Below the pieces are notes generated by a model, which was not told the origin of the DNA, did no database searches, and saw only the letters and a program-made list of their open reading frames with translations. Below are positions 12,157-24,204 of a DNA stretch of 64,000 nucleotides, one piece after another (within the stretch, counting starts at the first letter, position 1; every line of letters starts with the position of its first letter). Source of the stretch: Trogon surrucura (Eukaryota > Chordata > Aves > Trogoniformes > Trogonidae); the NCBI GenBank assembly GCA_020746105.1, contig CM036617.1:180014412-180078411 (forward strand). Reading direction: 5' to 3'. A program made the translations under genes and the position numbers.

Positions 12157-15100
12157 GAAAACATATATTTGGTACAGAAGTAATAGGTATTTCCATTCAC
12201 ATATAGAAGGCAAAGTATGAAGAGCTATTCAACATCCAGTCCTCAGCATCACCTGTTTCACATTAAAGCTTTTTTCCTGTTGATCCTCACTAGCTCTTAA
12301 TGCAGACGTAGTCCTCATGGACTTATTGCTCCAGCAGAATGCTGTAGACACCAGAAGAACCTACTGAGTTTCTCATAATTCTTTTTTTTTTAATATGTTT
12401 TTGGTAATCAAAGTTTCATTTTTATTCCTTCAGGAGGTATTCACAGAAAAAAAAAAAAGAAAACAAAAGTTTGGAGAACTGTCTAACTGATCACATTGGG
12501 AGCAATAGACTAGAGCAAGCACTTTAAAAGCTAATATGAATTTTATCAGGAATTTTTCTTCAAAGTCACTTGAGGGCCAGGAAGGTGAATTTGACTTCAT
12601 TGTTAGAATTAGCTACATTATGAAAGCTAATTGCAAATAACTTTTCAAAGTTATTTGCCAACAATTCCCAAATCTGCTGTAATCGAAAGCCTGAACAGAG
12701 ATATATTGAAAACGCAAACAGGTTTATGCCTAGATAAATTTCCTCAGGGAGAAAATTAAGGAAGTAAAGATCTTCTAACAGGAATATCAATTATTTCATA
12801 GTGGTACCATCAGTGAGGATGTCTAGTTAAATGTAGCTGGCACAGTGGGATGAGAAGGAATGAGGTTTACTTAAGTGTATGGAAATCTCAGCATTTAGGC
12901 TAATGTTTGTGGAGTGATGCTGGTATGATTAATCCCAACTCCACAAGCAGGTTTTACCGTGCTCAATTTGTCCCTTGTACTCTCAGTGCTTTACATGGGA
13001 GAGAGGCTGGCTGCTAGGAAAGGTGTTTATGGTATTTAATGCACTAGCTCCTGGGATACCTCAGTTCACCAGTAAGACATATCAGAAATGGGGATTTGTT
13101 GTAAAAGTCTTCATAAACTCACGTTTCTGTCACTGACCTGTGGTTAACTACCTTGTAAAATCTTATGGATTCAGAGCATGAAGCCATTTCCTGTACTGAG
13201 GTATCCTTTTTTTTTTTTTTCTCTCCTGCATTGTTTCTCTAATTTACTAGAGACAGTGAGCAATTAAGAAACTGAAGTACTGCTGGGATCAGATCAGACA
13301 CCCTGTTCTCACCTGCATGCCGCCGTACATGGGCTCAGGACTGATTTCAATCCATGGATGTTGCCTCTCACATGCACAGGGTCTTGGTCTGAAATGGGAA
13401 GAGCCTTGCCACTAAGAGTAATTCTAAGACGAGGTGTTATTTCTTTAAAAATCTGCGGAGCAGTGATTCTGTTTTCTTTGGTTTAATAAATAAGTTGTTT
13501 CAACATTGTGAAAAAAACCCATATTGTTCCTCAATTAACAGAAATCATGTTTAACTTGACTTCTCATGCATTAGCAATCAGTTATTATAATGCCATTTGA
13601 TTTCTTATAGATATATGGCTATAATTCATCAGATAACAGTAATGGGAACAACAAATAATAGTTATTTGCTAGATTAATTTTCTGTATTTGCTTATAGTTA
13701 TTTCCTAGCTCAGAAAATTGTTGTAATAATTCTTCATATTTTGTTGTAAAATATTAATGCATAAGCTTTGTGAAAGGTTGTTTTCATCTTCGGCATTAAG
13801 GGACAAAGAGGACCCAAAGCTTACTAGGTATAAGACTTTTTTGATTCTCCTGAGAATTTTAAGAGCTTGAAGTGCAATTGTTGCTCAGAACTCATGTGGC
13901 TTTCTGCTGCCTCCACGAAACAGTTAGTTTTTGCCGAACCACTGAACCCTGTATCAGTTCCCCAATCTGTCTCTGGGAGGAGCTGTGAAATGAGCCATAA
14001 CCAAAATACAGCCACTTGGCTGCAGCCTGAAGTTCAGTAAAGTGTTTGTCATGCTTATAAAATGAATTTATTTTCGTGTGAATATATTTAGAAATTTCTG
14101 TGCATAGATGCATGTAGTGTGTGTGTATGCAAAACTGTTGAGTCAACAGGAAGGAGAAGAAAAAGGTCTTACAGTCTTAAACAGTCTGTAAACTACTGAA
14201 TATTGTATAGAATCTCTGGGATTCTAGGAAAAAAATAGCATCCTTACACACCCTAAGCAGAGAGAAATAACATTACTTTGTAACTTGCTTTTAATCACAC
14301 TGTTGCAAAGAATACAAAGCACCAAGACTTCCTCCATGATTTGCAATAACAACCACTTATTAAACACTGGGTCCAAGGTAAAACCCTCAACTTCTAACAC
14401 TCATATAGAAAATACAAAGTAAACTCAGATATATTCATAAAGATAAATAGAGATTCTTAGAGTTCTGATCCTAAGGGAACAAGATTAAGGCCTGAGAATA
14501 ATGTTTATAATGGCTGAGGTTAATAGGTGAAAACGGAGGTTTCCTAAGAAGATGCTTAATTGACCCAATAGTTCATTTTGCAAAACCAATACACAAAATC
14601 ATAGGTGTATGATCTACTATCCTCTAAGCATGAAACTGAAAATAACCCCTACCACTACAGGAAGACAAGGTAAAATTACCATAATAAATTGTATTATTTT
14701 TGCATGTTTATTTGCACTTCCTTCCTTGTCTGTCGTGGAGAACATTTTGGTCTGTAGATACAACTTGTGTCACTCATAAACAAAACATAGGGACTGTGGT
14801 GAAGTCAACAATATTCTGTCAGAATTCCTGCTACAAACACATATTTCCCAGAGGAAATCAATGTATGTATAACAAGTATCAAATGCAGGGAAAGATGTAT
14901 CTGTAACAAGATATCAGCTCTCAAGTGGAGTTTCAGAATGACAGTTTTGCCACTGAGAAGTCAACTGCCAAGAAATGAGTAATTTGACCAAGCCTCATGT
15001 CGTGGAAGTAATCCCTTTGTGGTGTTAGACCCTAAATGATCAGGATTTGAAAAAAAATTCCGATAGTAAATTCATCATTGTTTCTCCCAAATGTTCTTGT

Positions 15101-15904
15101 TGTCTGTATGCATTATTTAGAGACTTTCTGTGGCTCTAAGGATTACTCTTAATAAAAGAAGTGCAAAGAATTTAAAAATTACAGTCTGGTTATTTGATGT
15201 ACAATTTTTTGAAGAATGAGTGCTTCTACTTAAAACAGTGGTTATTTTTACTACTTAAATCTTTTTGTCAGGCACTGAAGTTAGTTACTCTTACTGAATG
15301 TGGTCACTGCCATTTATTTTTCGTGGGTTTTGTTGCACTTCACGGCTCCTGCTGCACATTTTACACAGCTCAGCATTGACAGCTAGACACTTAGAGCAAT
15401 CCATTTTAAAGAAAAAAACCCTCAACATTCAGTAAAATAGGAAAGCTGGAGGCTATTTTTTTACCTCTTTTTTTGACTATAAATATCCACCCATAAATCT
15501 CCTTTCCCTGAACTCCTTCACCACAATGCAGAACTTGAGTGCAGTAACTTCCAACATTGGGCATGGATGAATTTCCCATGTTTTTCTCTAGCACTCTGGT
15601 AGCTAATATATTCTTCCTGTTTTTACACCATCTCTCAGCATACCTCTCCATATGCCTGTGTATATAATACACACACGGTCTCCCATACCCTGAGAAACAC
15701 TGTTATGTATTAGGCTTGTGCTGATGTGTTCTTTGGCTCCTTTCAGCCCTGAGTGTTTCCCTCTTCAGTAGATGCAAATACATCATTTTTACAGAGGTAC
15801 TAAAGGTTCCCATCAGTGTGCACTTACCAGTGAGGGACTGCATTTTCCCTTAACCTTCAAGCCAAATGCAGTCCCTAATTTGTGATTACAACCTTTGTCA
15901 ATAC
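12157..15904. other. Unassigned AT-rich sequence
   Basis: No gene or repeat family was recognised. It contains a short perfect hairpin (12633-12658, listed separately) and a T run near 13207 followed by CTCTCCTGCA. Frames are below 90 codons and lack recognisable domains. Confidence 0.55.
12633..12658. repeat. Near-perfect 26-bp palindrome
   Basis: GCAAATAACTTT at 12633-12644 and its exact complement AAAGTTATTTGC at 12647-12658 are separated by two bases. The arms could form a 12-bp cruciform or hairpin. Whether it has a role cannot be told from sequence alone. Confidence 0.9.
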
Positions 15905-15950
15905 AAATCTAAAAAAAAAAGAAAAAAGAAAAAAAAAAAGAAAAAAGAGA
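15905..15950. repeat. A-rich low-complexity tract
   Basis: Runs of A are broken by single G residues. No retroposed transcript was recognised on either side, so it is more likely simple low-complexity sequence than the tail of a processed pseudogene. Confidence 0.85.
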
Positions 15951-18774
15951 AATTATGACTCGACAGTGGTGGCGAGGTTAGTAAATGAAGTCAGCAGGAA
16001 ATGCATGAAGAGTTCTGAGTGAAGAAAACGGTACTTTGTCATTAACAAAATTGTTACATAGCTGATATCTGCTGTAACAAGTTCTTCTAGTTTGCTGTGA
16101 GTTAGCGAGCTCAGACTTCAATTATTGGCCATCACCATTTTTACTAAGCTTTTTTTTTCTGTATGCACACTAATATTACTCATTAAGAGCTAGACAAATA
16201 AGATTTAAAGGCAAAAAAACTGTGGATGGTCAGTACTGGTAATCAAATACTTAATTTCTGTTTCCCTATCCCTGATACACAGTCTGGCGGCATGTCTTCC
16301 AGTTCAGCTGAAATACCAAGGTGCTCTTCAGGAATTAAGAGCTGTGGAAATGTTAATCTTGTTCACTGTCCCTGTAAATTTCTGGAAGTTAAGAGCAGAA
16401 TGATCTTATCTTTAGGATAACAGAAGGTTAATTGTCAGATACTATAATTAAAAATGGTAAAAGGAAATTATTACACAGTCTCAAAAATTGAAAACAAAGA
16501 ATAATGGAATACTCAAAGAAGTATAGAGCATTATGTTTTGATCCATCCTTTAAATGCACATATATATGTAAATATGAACATTTATTTTTATATATATACT
16601 TATGAAGCAAGGTTAGTGAAACAGGATCTCTAAAAGCTGTTAGGCATACAAGTCATAATATCCCATTGTTCAGGTGGACAGCTAAAATTGACTGAGAATC
16701 TTAAATCTAATCACCCAAGATACCCTAAGGCTGTTATGCCAGCTTCCTCTCTGGCTGATGGAGAGAGATGAGTACCTCCAAAGGACAGCTCATTTCACCT
16801 CCCTTTGTTGCTTATTTCAGGATGTGATGAATCATCTTTAGGAACTCTCCAAGGGAGTTCCATCAGCTACACAGAGAGCTCTGATGACTAACTTAGGTGG
16901 TTAAAGTTAGGTGAGATGAACTTCTCATTCTCAAGGGTTACTGACTTTGATATTTATTTAGCTGTACCTCACTTAGAAAATGTTTTAATAAGCCACATAT
17001 TATAAAGACAACAGCTCCCAGAGGTCACTAAGCTATTCATTTTGTTGAAACTAGACTTGGAACTGTAAGGAACCATTCGGCATATGAAATGTGACCTTTT
17101 CAAGTGATAGAAGCAAGTGACTCCTAAAAAAAAACATTAGTAAAGGAATCAGATGTGACTATAATGTACTAGAAAAACAATCCAACAGTTCTGTTTTGCT
17201 CTTACTAAGGCTTATTGAGTGCTCATGTAACTGCATTAGCTTTATATTTGCATCTTTATTAGGGAAGATGACAGAGAAAGCAAACTTTCATGTAACCCAC
17301 GAGCACTCCATTGAATTCTTTGCTTCTTATATCTATTGCGTGCAACCCATTTAACACCAGAAAGCAACTTGGCAACATTTTTGTCTTAGTATGGGTGAAA
17401 GTTTTGAGTAGTGTAGTATTTATGTATAAGTACTAAATGCCTTGTTCAGTTTCTTAGCCAAAATTACTTCCACTTTCTTGATCTCTTTTTTTTCTGTTGA
17501 TGACCCCACAGGATGGCTATTTGGAAGCATTAGAGAGCATACACCCAATACACCATTTTTAAGATGTCAAGCAGACTGTATTATTCATTTGCCCATGAGT
17601 ATTCTGATGATATCTGTGTGCACTTTGTCAGATGAGCTACTTCAGACTCTATTCATCTCTCTTTATAATGTATCTCACATAGTGCTCATCTGATTCATTT
17701 ATACTCAGTGAATTGGTACTTGGAAGCAACAATATATTCCTCCTGTACCTCCAGATGTTTGCAATATGATAGACGAAAGAAGAAGGACAAGCAAGTACAG
17801 TCAGAGAAATTCTTCCGTACCTAAGTCCAGATTTGAAACGAAAAAGTAGTATAGCAGTTCTGGTCTCACTCCTGTAACCCAGCTTGTTCCACCACTCATT
17901 GGATAAAGATCCCTGTGAAGCCACCTGGGCTGGCTTGTCTGCTCATGTTACAGAGTCCAGCCCTCTGATCCAGGCAGTCCTTGCCTAAATCTCATGAATG
18001 TAGCTGCTGGTCCATTTATGCTTGTCATGCAATGTCTCTTCACATACCTGAGTCTCCTTTCTGGGATGGCCACATTCTCTGGGCTCCTCTTCAAAGGATT
18101 TTCAAAGAGGAGAAAATGATGAAAACAGGGTTTGGGAGAGAGCCCCAGGTGCAGTGACAGATGCTAGGCCAGCTGTATCTCCTGTCCTGTCGTTCTCTCC
18201 ATCTGGAGCATGTCTATTTTTAGAAGGTCATATTTCCCCTTCAATCATACAAAGATGTCTTTATACAGTTTTTCTTAAATATACAGTCTGAGCTCACAGG
18301 GTAGGTCCTTACTCAAGTTGTAGATAGCATAGTTGCTATATTCCTCCAATGAGGAAGTCATAGACAGGAATAATTTTCTTTGCTGCTGGTCCCCAAAGAC
18401 TTCTAGATCCACATAAAAACTTGTTGCCAGCTGTACTCTATCCCTCTCACTGTAGAGCACTCACAGCATGGTGCTCTCCCATGAGTAACAAGCACAAGCC
18501 ACATAGCACAATCTTTGTGTTCTCAAATGGCTGCAAGACAAAGCACACCTCATGCTTGCCCGATTCATGCTGCAGGCAGAAGACTCCTCTCTTCTCATTC
18601 AGCTCTCAGCTTCCTTCTGTAATGCAGCAGTACTCACTGCCTGCTTCCCCAGCATGGACACTTCTCAAGCGCACACAGTCCTTGCCAAACACCCAGAGTT
18701 GGCATTATTGCAGCGCTTCTAACTTGCTACATCCCAAATCTCTTTTCTGGAAGAGTACTCTTGGAAGAGGATTC
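15951..18774. other. Unassigned sequence left of the first LTR
   Basis: No recognised gene or repeat. Frames at 17442-17693 (+), 17649-17924 (-) and 18421-18792 (+) are of ordinary chance length. The last of these runs into the LTR boundary, so it cannot be one ancestral coding unit. Confidence 0.55.
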
Positions 18775-18917
18775 CCGAATGTCGTGGATTAGGGCTGGGC
18801 CGGCCACTAACACGGACAGATGCTCTCCAACCGCCTCTTCCCCCCCCAAACGGAAGGAGAAAAAGGAATGAGGCAGAGAGACTTACGGAATAGAGAAGAA
18901 AAAAAAACTAGAACAAC

Positions 18918-18923
18918 TTTAAT
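18918..18923 (-). promoter_or_regulatory. LTR polyadenylation signal ATTAAA
   Basis: On the minus strand ATTAAA lies about 140 bases before the LTR end and is followed by a T-rich stretch. Position and order relative to the TATA box fit the R/U5 boundary of a minus-oriented LTR. Confidence 0.65.
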
Positions 18924-19236
18924 GAAAATAATAGAAATAATGGTAAAAAGATAAAGAACTATATACAACTATAGATAGTAGCCCGATATCAAATGCGACT
19001 CCCTCCCCCAATAGAAATCACCACTGGTGCTGCAGAGCAGGAGGCACTGGGGAAACCCCAGGCTCAGCGGTGGCAGGAGCTGGATACAGGGAGTTGGATT
19101 CGGGAACTCAGGATACGGATCAAAATCAGGAGGTCAGATGGAGTCCTCTCTGGACACCGGCCATTGCAGGAAAGAAGGGCAAAAAGGCCGAAAAGGGGCG
19201 AACAACAAAAAAGGGCAAAACTCTCGTGATCACTCG

Positions 19237-19243
19237 ATTTATA
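19237..19243 (-). promoter_or_regulatory. LTR TATA box
   Basis: TATAAAT on the minus strand lies in the middle of the LTR, about 355 bases from its 5' end, which is where the U3 promoter should be. A CRE-like word lies just upstream. Confidence 0.7.
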
Positions 19244-19250
19244 CTAGATA

Positions 19251-19258
19251 TGACGTAC
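19251..19258 (-). promoter_or_regulatory. CRE/ATF-like site in LTR U3
   Basis: TGACGTAC on the plus strand (GTACGTCA on the minus strand) sits about 8 bases upstream of the TATA box in LTR orientation. It retains the TGACGT half of the CREB/ATF consensus. This is a motif match only. Confidence 0.45.
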
Positions 19259-19602
19259 ATGGGATGGAATATTCTCGTTGGTCACCTGTCCTGTCTATTA
19301 TCCCCCCGAGGTGCAATCTTTTACTTCCTTGTGACCCCTCTTCCTACCCGGCAACCCCAGCGTGGCACACAAGAGCCAGCAGTGGCCTTGGTCACTATAG
19401 GAATAAGTATCAGCAAGAGCCTTTCTGCATCCCAGTCCCAGGCAGTGACTGTAAACATCAGGTGTTATCACTGCCAGTAGCACACACTGTCTGCAAAAAC
19501 ATGCTGCTGACTTCAGAACGTGCAGCCTTTTAGAAGACACTAAACTGGAAAGTAAAAATCACTAAACAGGACTGGGTTTTTAGGTAAACCCAGGACACTG
19601 AA

Positions 19603-19800
19603 CCACAAAATGGTTGTAGTTGGAAGGAGCCTTTCGCGGTCACCTAAACTAACTTGCCCCCTGCTCAAGCAAGGTCAGACTGAATCCAGCAAACTTTCAA
19701 ATATGCCCAGAAATGGAGACTCTACCTCTTCTCTGGGTAATTTGTGCCGGTGTTTGACCACTCCCATAATGAAAAAGTGTTTTCTTGTTTTCAGACAACA
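19603..19800 (-). mobile_element. Old CR1 3' fragment next to the LTR
   Basis: On the plus strand, GGTTGTAGTTGGAAGGAGCC and the sequence to about 19800 are the complement of a CR1 3' end. Read on the minus strand they encode remnants such as KHRHKLPREEVESPFLGIFE. The retroviral LTR inserted at or within a few bases of its 3' tail, which shows the CR1 is the older insertion. The 5' side stops near 19800. Confidence 0.75.
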
Positions 19801-19884
19801 TGATCCAGAGGTAAGCAGGAGCTGGAAAAGAGCTAGAGTCGTATTTTTTAATTTTACGTAGTTTTTGTTGCCTCCAGTGTAGAT

Positions 19885-20000
19885 ATTGGTTTCTCCTCTG
19901 AGCAACCTGATCTAGTTAAAGATGCCCCTTCCCACTGCACAGGGTTAGAATAAATGACCTTTAAAGATCCCTTCCAATCCAAAACATTCTGTGATTCTAT
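19885..20000 (+). mobile_element. CR1 3' tail fragment
   Basis: CTGAGCAACCTGATCTAGTT, a block ending in GATCCCTTCCAATCC, and a worn octamer at about 19986-20000 are a plus-strand CR1 3' untranslated end. No ORF2 sequence remains. It lies opposite in orientation to the CR1 at 19603-19800, with about 85 bases between their 5' sides. Confidence 0.85.
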
Positions 20001-22410
20001 TTCATATTTGTATCAGAGCCTATCACATTCACACTGGCCAACCTTTAGAGTCAATGGAAGGAACCAGACAGAAAAGTGATTGACCAGATCTGTGATTATG
20101 CTCCATAAATGTCTATTTCTTTCCACAAACTTAATGACAGTTGAAACAGCTCTGACATAGTTATTCTTTCATATGTTTTCTAATAGTCAGAGGTAAAGGA
20201 AATTTACCCATACTTTTTCAACAAATGTAGATATATGCTATTTGCTGTTTTCAAGGTCTGAAATTTTATGAGCCAGAATAAATCTTACTTTCAGATGGAA
20301 GAGCACTTAAGCCTTACAGTCAAATTTCAAAACAACAGGTAAAGGTTTCTCTGTAAAATTTGTGGAAAAAATACAACTCTATCCCTGCTTTTTAGTAAAA
20401 ATCTATTATTTGGGTATTCCCTTGAAAGAGTGTGAAGAAAATACGTACTAGGTTTTCTGAAAATTACAGAAAATACTGATTGGCTTATTAAACTTACAGT
20501 TTCACCAGGAAAAATGAGAATGAAAAAGCACTCTTGTCTATGTATTTGTACATTCAACAATGTGTGACTTTTTTTTCCTGATTGTTTATCAAAGGATGGA
20601 TTTGCAAAGTTCGTTATTCTGCAAGGGTTTTCCTCTCTGTTGTGTGAATTAGTGAGGTTTGGCAAGGATTTTTTTGTGAGAACTACAGGAGAAGAAAAGA
20701 TGTATGAGTCAGAACAGAATCAAAGTTTAATTTTGGCAAATGAAGAGGATCTTGAGAAACACTTCACCTTTAAGTCCTGCACAAATGATAGATGTAGAGC
20801 ATGATGAATGCATTTAGAATAATCTAATATTTATGAAGATTCATGAATTAAGAGTCGTTTACTGTACACACATTTAAAGTGTAAAATATTGATACAGAGT
20901 TTTCATTAAGACTGTCCTTACATGATTCAGACTTTCAAATAATCAATTCTTCTGAATTTCTCCATGTAATTTCTGTTGTAGATAAAAGCTATACTAACTC
21001 TTTTTCCTTCTGAAGAGTGAGTACAAATGTGTCTTCACATCTGGAACCATCCACAGTCTCTTGACAGTAAATTCTCCAGTGCAAGATCTACCAGTTAGGG
21101 TCAAGCTGAGCTGTGGCATGTGATCCAAGACCCAGACAGGCCAAAGAGCTTCCCTCAGAAAGAACAGGGTTTGCTATGAACCTCTGCAAAGCAACCTCCA
21201 ACAAGCGGCTCTGAATTCTCTCCATCTAATAGGATACAAAGTCCAGACAAGAATCCCTTGCTGTTTGAGTTTTCCACCACTGTTCTCATGAGCTGGCACT
21301 CCATGGAGAGCTGGGTCAGTAACTTTTCTCTTCGCTTGTCAAGGATACCAATGAACTGTTTTCAGGAAATTTGTGGGGATGCAATTTCTGCACCATCTGT
21401 TTTGCTGTCAGATTTAGAAGTGGAAATCAGGAAGTCCCAGAAGGATGGGAGAGGAGCTGGGTTTATTTGATTTTATTTTTCTAGTGGGAGATTGAGGGGA
21501 TGGAATCTGAGTAAAGACTTGTGTGCATGCATATAGATTGCATATATATATATATATATAGGCATGTACTTTGCAGATGTTGCATGGATGGCCTCAGAAA
21601 CCAGTCTTTAGGCTGTCAAGGTAAAACTGTATGCTGAGAAGGGGTTCAGGAAGAGCATGGAGCTTTGTCTGAAATTCTCTGTTTCTCCAGAGATAAAGAC
21701 ACCTGAGCCAGGGCTACTGTTGCAAATCTGAACCCAGCCCCAACTGAAGTTGTACGCCTCATTTCCTGAGAGAGCTTATCAGAATTTTCTCTCACATGCT
21801 GCAGCATTGAGGCCTTTTTCTTCATACCAATAGCCTAAGAGTCAAGATCTGGACCTATCTCTCAAAGATGGAGTTCAAACCTGTTATTTTTCTTCTGCAG
21901 GTAGCTGAGAAATGTCAAAGAATGAGCCGCGTTTGTGTGGGCAGACTGGGCAGGACAAGGGGGAGGCATCACCACTTCTGCTGTGATGGTGAGGTTGTTC
22001 AGAAGGAAATGAGTTGTTTCTGGTGCCAAGAAGAATGTTGACAGCCTGCAGCACACTTCTTCAGTCATGCAGAAGATCTGCAGCCTGGTTTCTTTCTCCT
22101 GGAAATATCTGATTTTAAGAGGTTTGAGAGCTGTATTCTTTAGAGTATTTGCCTTCCTAAATTAACTGAGGTACATGGGGAAAGAGAAGTACTTTGTGAA
22201 GGACACGTAGTCAGAGACTGCTTGGAGATGAGGAGTTTAGCAGAGTCTGCATCCTTCCGTCCTGCCTTCTCTTTAACCAGCAAGAGCTTCTGGTTGAAAC
22301 CTCTGAAAAATATTGCACCCCTCTCTTCCTAACCCACTCGAACATGGCCAACTGACAGGGACACATGTGTGGCTGCATGTCCCCCCAACATAGCGTCTTC
22401 TGCTGTTCCT
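20001..22410. other. Unassigned sequence with a short AT dinucleotide run
   Basis: No gene or repeat family was recognised. An (AT)n run of about 19 bases lies at 21542-21560. A 112-codon minus-strand frame at 20327-20665 has no domain signature. Confidence 0.55.
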
Positions 22411-22620
22411 AGGAATGACAATGAGTTGGTGAAGCACTGGAACAGGCCACCCAGGGAAGCGGTGGAGTTACCATCCCTGGAGGTGTTCAGAAAGCATGTA
22501 GATGTGGCATTTTGGGACATGATTTGGTGGTCATGGTAGTGTTGGGTTGATGATTGGATTTGATGATCTTAGAGATCTTTTCCAACCTTAATGATTCTAT
22601 GATTCTATTCTATGATTCTA
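22411..22620 (+). mobile_element. CR1 3' fragment
   Basis: It begins in the coding end (encoding HWNRPPREAVE-like remnants near 22434), passes through a CATGGTAGTGTTGGGTTGA block and GATCTTAGAGATCTTTTCCAA, and ends in octamer variants up to 22620. The CATGGTAGTGTTGGG block is shared with the CR1 ending at 25789 but is absent from the 6.7- and 55-kb copies. These two therefore form a separate, older subfamily. Confidence 0.9.
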
Positions 22621-24204
22621 CGCAGGGACTCCTATTGTCCTGTGCCAGTGGGTCCTTTGGTCCCAACAGTGCTCTGCTACTGGGCTTAGCACTTTTCTCG
22701 TTACTGCCTGCTTGAGCAACGCAACTGGCTCAGTCCCTCTCAGGCTAGGCACTAGGTTTTGGGAACTATGTCCTTAGTGGGCTGCAACAAGTTGTCTAAT
22801 GCCATTAGGTACCTGAATAAATTGCCTAAAATTAGATGGTGTAAAAATTTTCCTACATGACTAAAGCACTGTTTTGTTGAAAGCTGCCTGTTGGAAATAT
22901 AAAGGAAAACAAATTATCTCTACTTACCACTTGCACAACCAAATGCAAGATTTTCTTGCTTTTACTCATATTTAGGTGCTCTTGTTTGCTGTAAACACCT
23001 CACCATCCTAGAGACTATATGTGCACAGTGCTGATACCAAAGAAGAGTTGTGATGTGACTGAACAAGGTGACACTATCAGATGAGAAGCTGTTGACAAGG
23101 CTTTTTTCCTGTAGGTTGTTGGGGGAGGCTGCAGCGCTCCCATAGCCACTCCAACTTAGGACATGAGATCCTCTCCCAAACCTATTTTCTCACTCAGACT
23201 CCCATTACCTTACTCAAGCAGCAAGCTTACTCTGCACCACATTCTCTGACATTTTGGTGGGCAGAGCAAGGGGAGGAAGAAATCATCCTGCTGCAGAATG
23301 AAGGCCAGGTAAGTAACACCACTCCAGGGAAATCAAACAGAAATACAGCTGAGTAAGGTGGTTTAGAATTCAGTCACATGGGAACAGGAGGGGTACGTAT
23401 AGAGTGACATAGAAATATAGGATCATCAGGGATAACCGTGTACTAGTGTCTCTTGATTTTGTTTGCTGTGGCATATGCTTTCTCTTGCCACATGGCTGAT
23501 GTATCAGCATAGCACTCATCAGTGCCATTTGATTTTCATGCACAAAATTAGAGTAAAATTTTGTTAGGAAAACATTTTTAGCGTGTGGGCCTGGCAGGAA
23601 AACAAACAGAACCTGAGGTCAGAGGGTTAATTATGATGTGAGTAAAGGGGTGTAACGCTGTTTTATTACCTCACAGTCAGCAGGAGTCCTTTGAAAAAAA
23701 AGCCTTGAGGACGGCAATAAATCAGCTCCAATTTCGTTGTCTTCATTTGTGTGCATACTTTGATTTGTGCTTGCAGGCACCGCTTTCTTGAAGAATGGTT
23801 TGGTGGTTACTGTATCAGGGGAGAAGAAGCAGGATAGATGAGATAGAGGAGATGGAAAGTACTTCTCAGCCCTTCCAAACACAAGAGTTAAAACAGAAAC
23901 ACTTGAAGGTGTTTGATGTTTCTCAGAAAAAAAAATAAATATATCAATGGGCTACCCAATTGTTACAAAAACAAATGTTACAAAATCATGACAGAAGTTT
24001 CATACTGCTGACCTAATCCTACCCATCTTATTAATTTATTGATTAATGTGTCTCACTTAAGCTAGGTTATGCCTTTAATGCGGTTTAAATGAGCAGAAAG
24101 TTTTCTATGTTGTGTCCGTGACTCCATCCCTACACAAGTCTCGGTTGTTCATTAAAACAACTCTTCTTCTTGTCTCTACAAGTCCCAGCTCTTGCTCATA
24201 AACA
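22621..24204. other. Unassigned sequence containing an exon-like segment
   Basis: No repeat or known gene was recognised. One segment (23115-23308) is bounded by strong splice-like signals and stays open in one frame; it is listed separately. A minus-strand frame at 23631-23882 (83 codons) has no recognisable features. Confidence 0.5.
23115..23308 (+). other. Candidate internal exon, unknown product
   Basis: The segment follows CTTTTTTCCTGTAG (acceptor AG at 23113-23114) and ends at CCAG|GTAAGTA (donor GT at 23309-23310), both close to vertebrate splice consensus. One frame, starting at the third base of the segment, is open for all 64 codons, while the other two frames contain stops. The peptide is rich in S, Q, T and L, with an acidic EEE cluster near its end, and matches no family I recognise. 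It has no start codon of its own, so it would have to be an internal exon. A 64-codon opening in one of three frames arises by chance perhaps one time in seven, so it could equally be a non-coding RNA exon or no exon. Confidence 0.25.

Larger units (their letters stand above)
18780..19597 (-). mobile_element. Solo LTR, ERVL-like endogenous retrovirus
   Basis: The 818-bp element has TG..CA ends and an imperfect inverted terminal repeat (TGTCCTGG at the minus-strand start, CCACGACA at its end). On the minus strand the order is a U3 of about 390 bp with TATAAAT at 19243-19237, an R region, ATTAAA at 18923-18918, and a U5 of about 120-140 bp. The segment around 19237-19290 resembles the promoter part of common avian ERVL LTRs as I know them. 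No gag, pol or env sequence adjoins it, so this is a solo LTR left by recombination between two LTRs. Plus-strand open frames inside it (19027-19533 and others) are chance. The class assignment rests on the 5-bp duplication and promoter resemblance. Confidence 0.85.
18775..19602 (-). repeat. 5-bp target-site duplication bracketing the LTR
   Basis: CCGAA at 18775-18779 and CTGAA at 19598-19602 flank the LTR exactly. They differ by one C-to-T change at a CpG, the commonest decay mutation in vertebrate DNA. Five base pairs is the usual duplication length for ERVL-class (class III) elements. Confidence 0.7.

Noticed and set aside
15905..15950. A-rich tract considered as the tail of a processed pseudogene
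   Set aside because: No polyadenylation signal or recognisable transcript lies immediately upstream on either strand.
18993..19533. Overlapping plus-strand frames, up to 168 codons, inside the first LTR
   Set aside because: The sequence is a non-coding solo LTR in the opposite orientation. The frames end at arbitrary points and match no retroviral protein.
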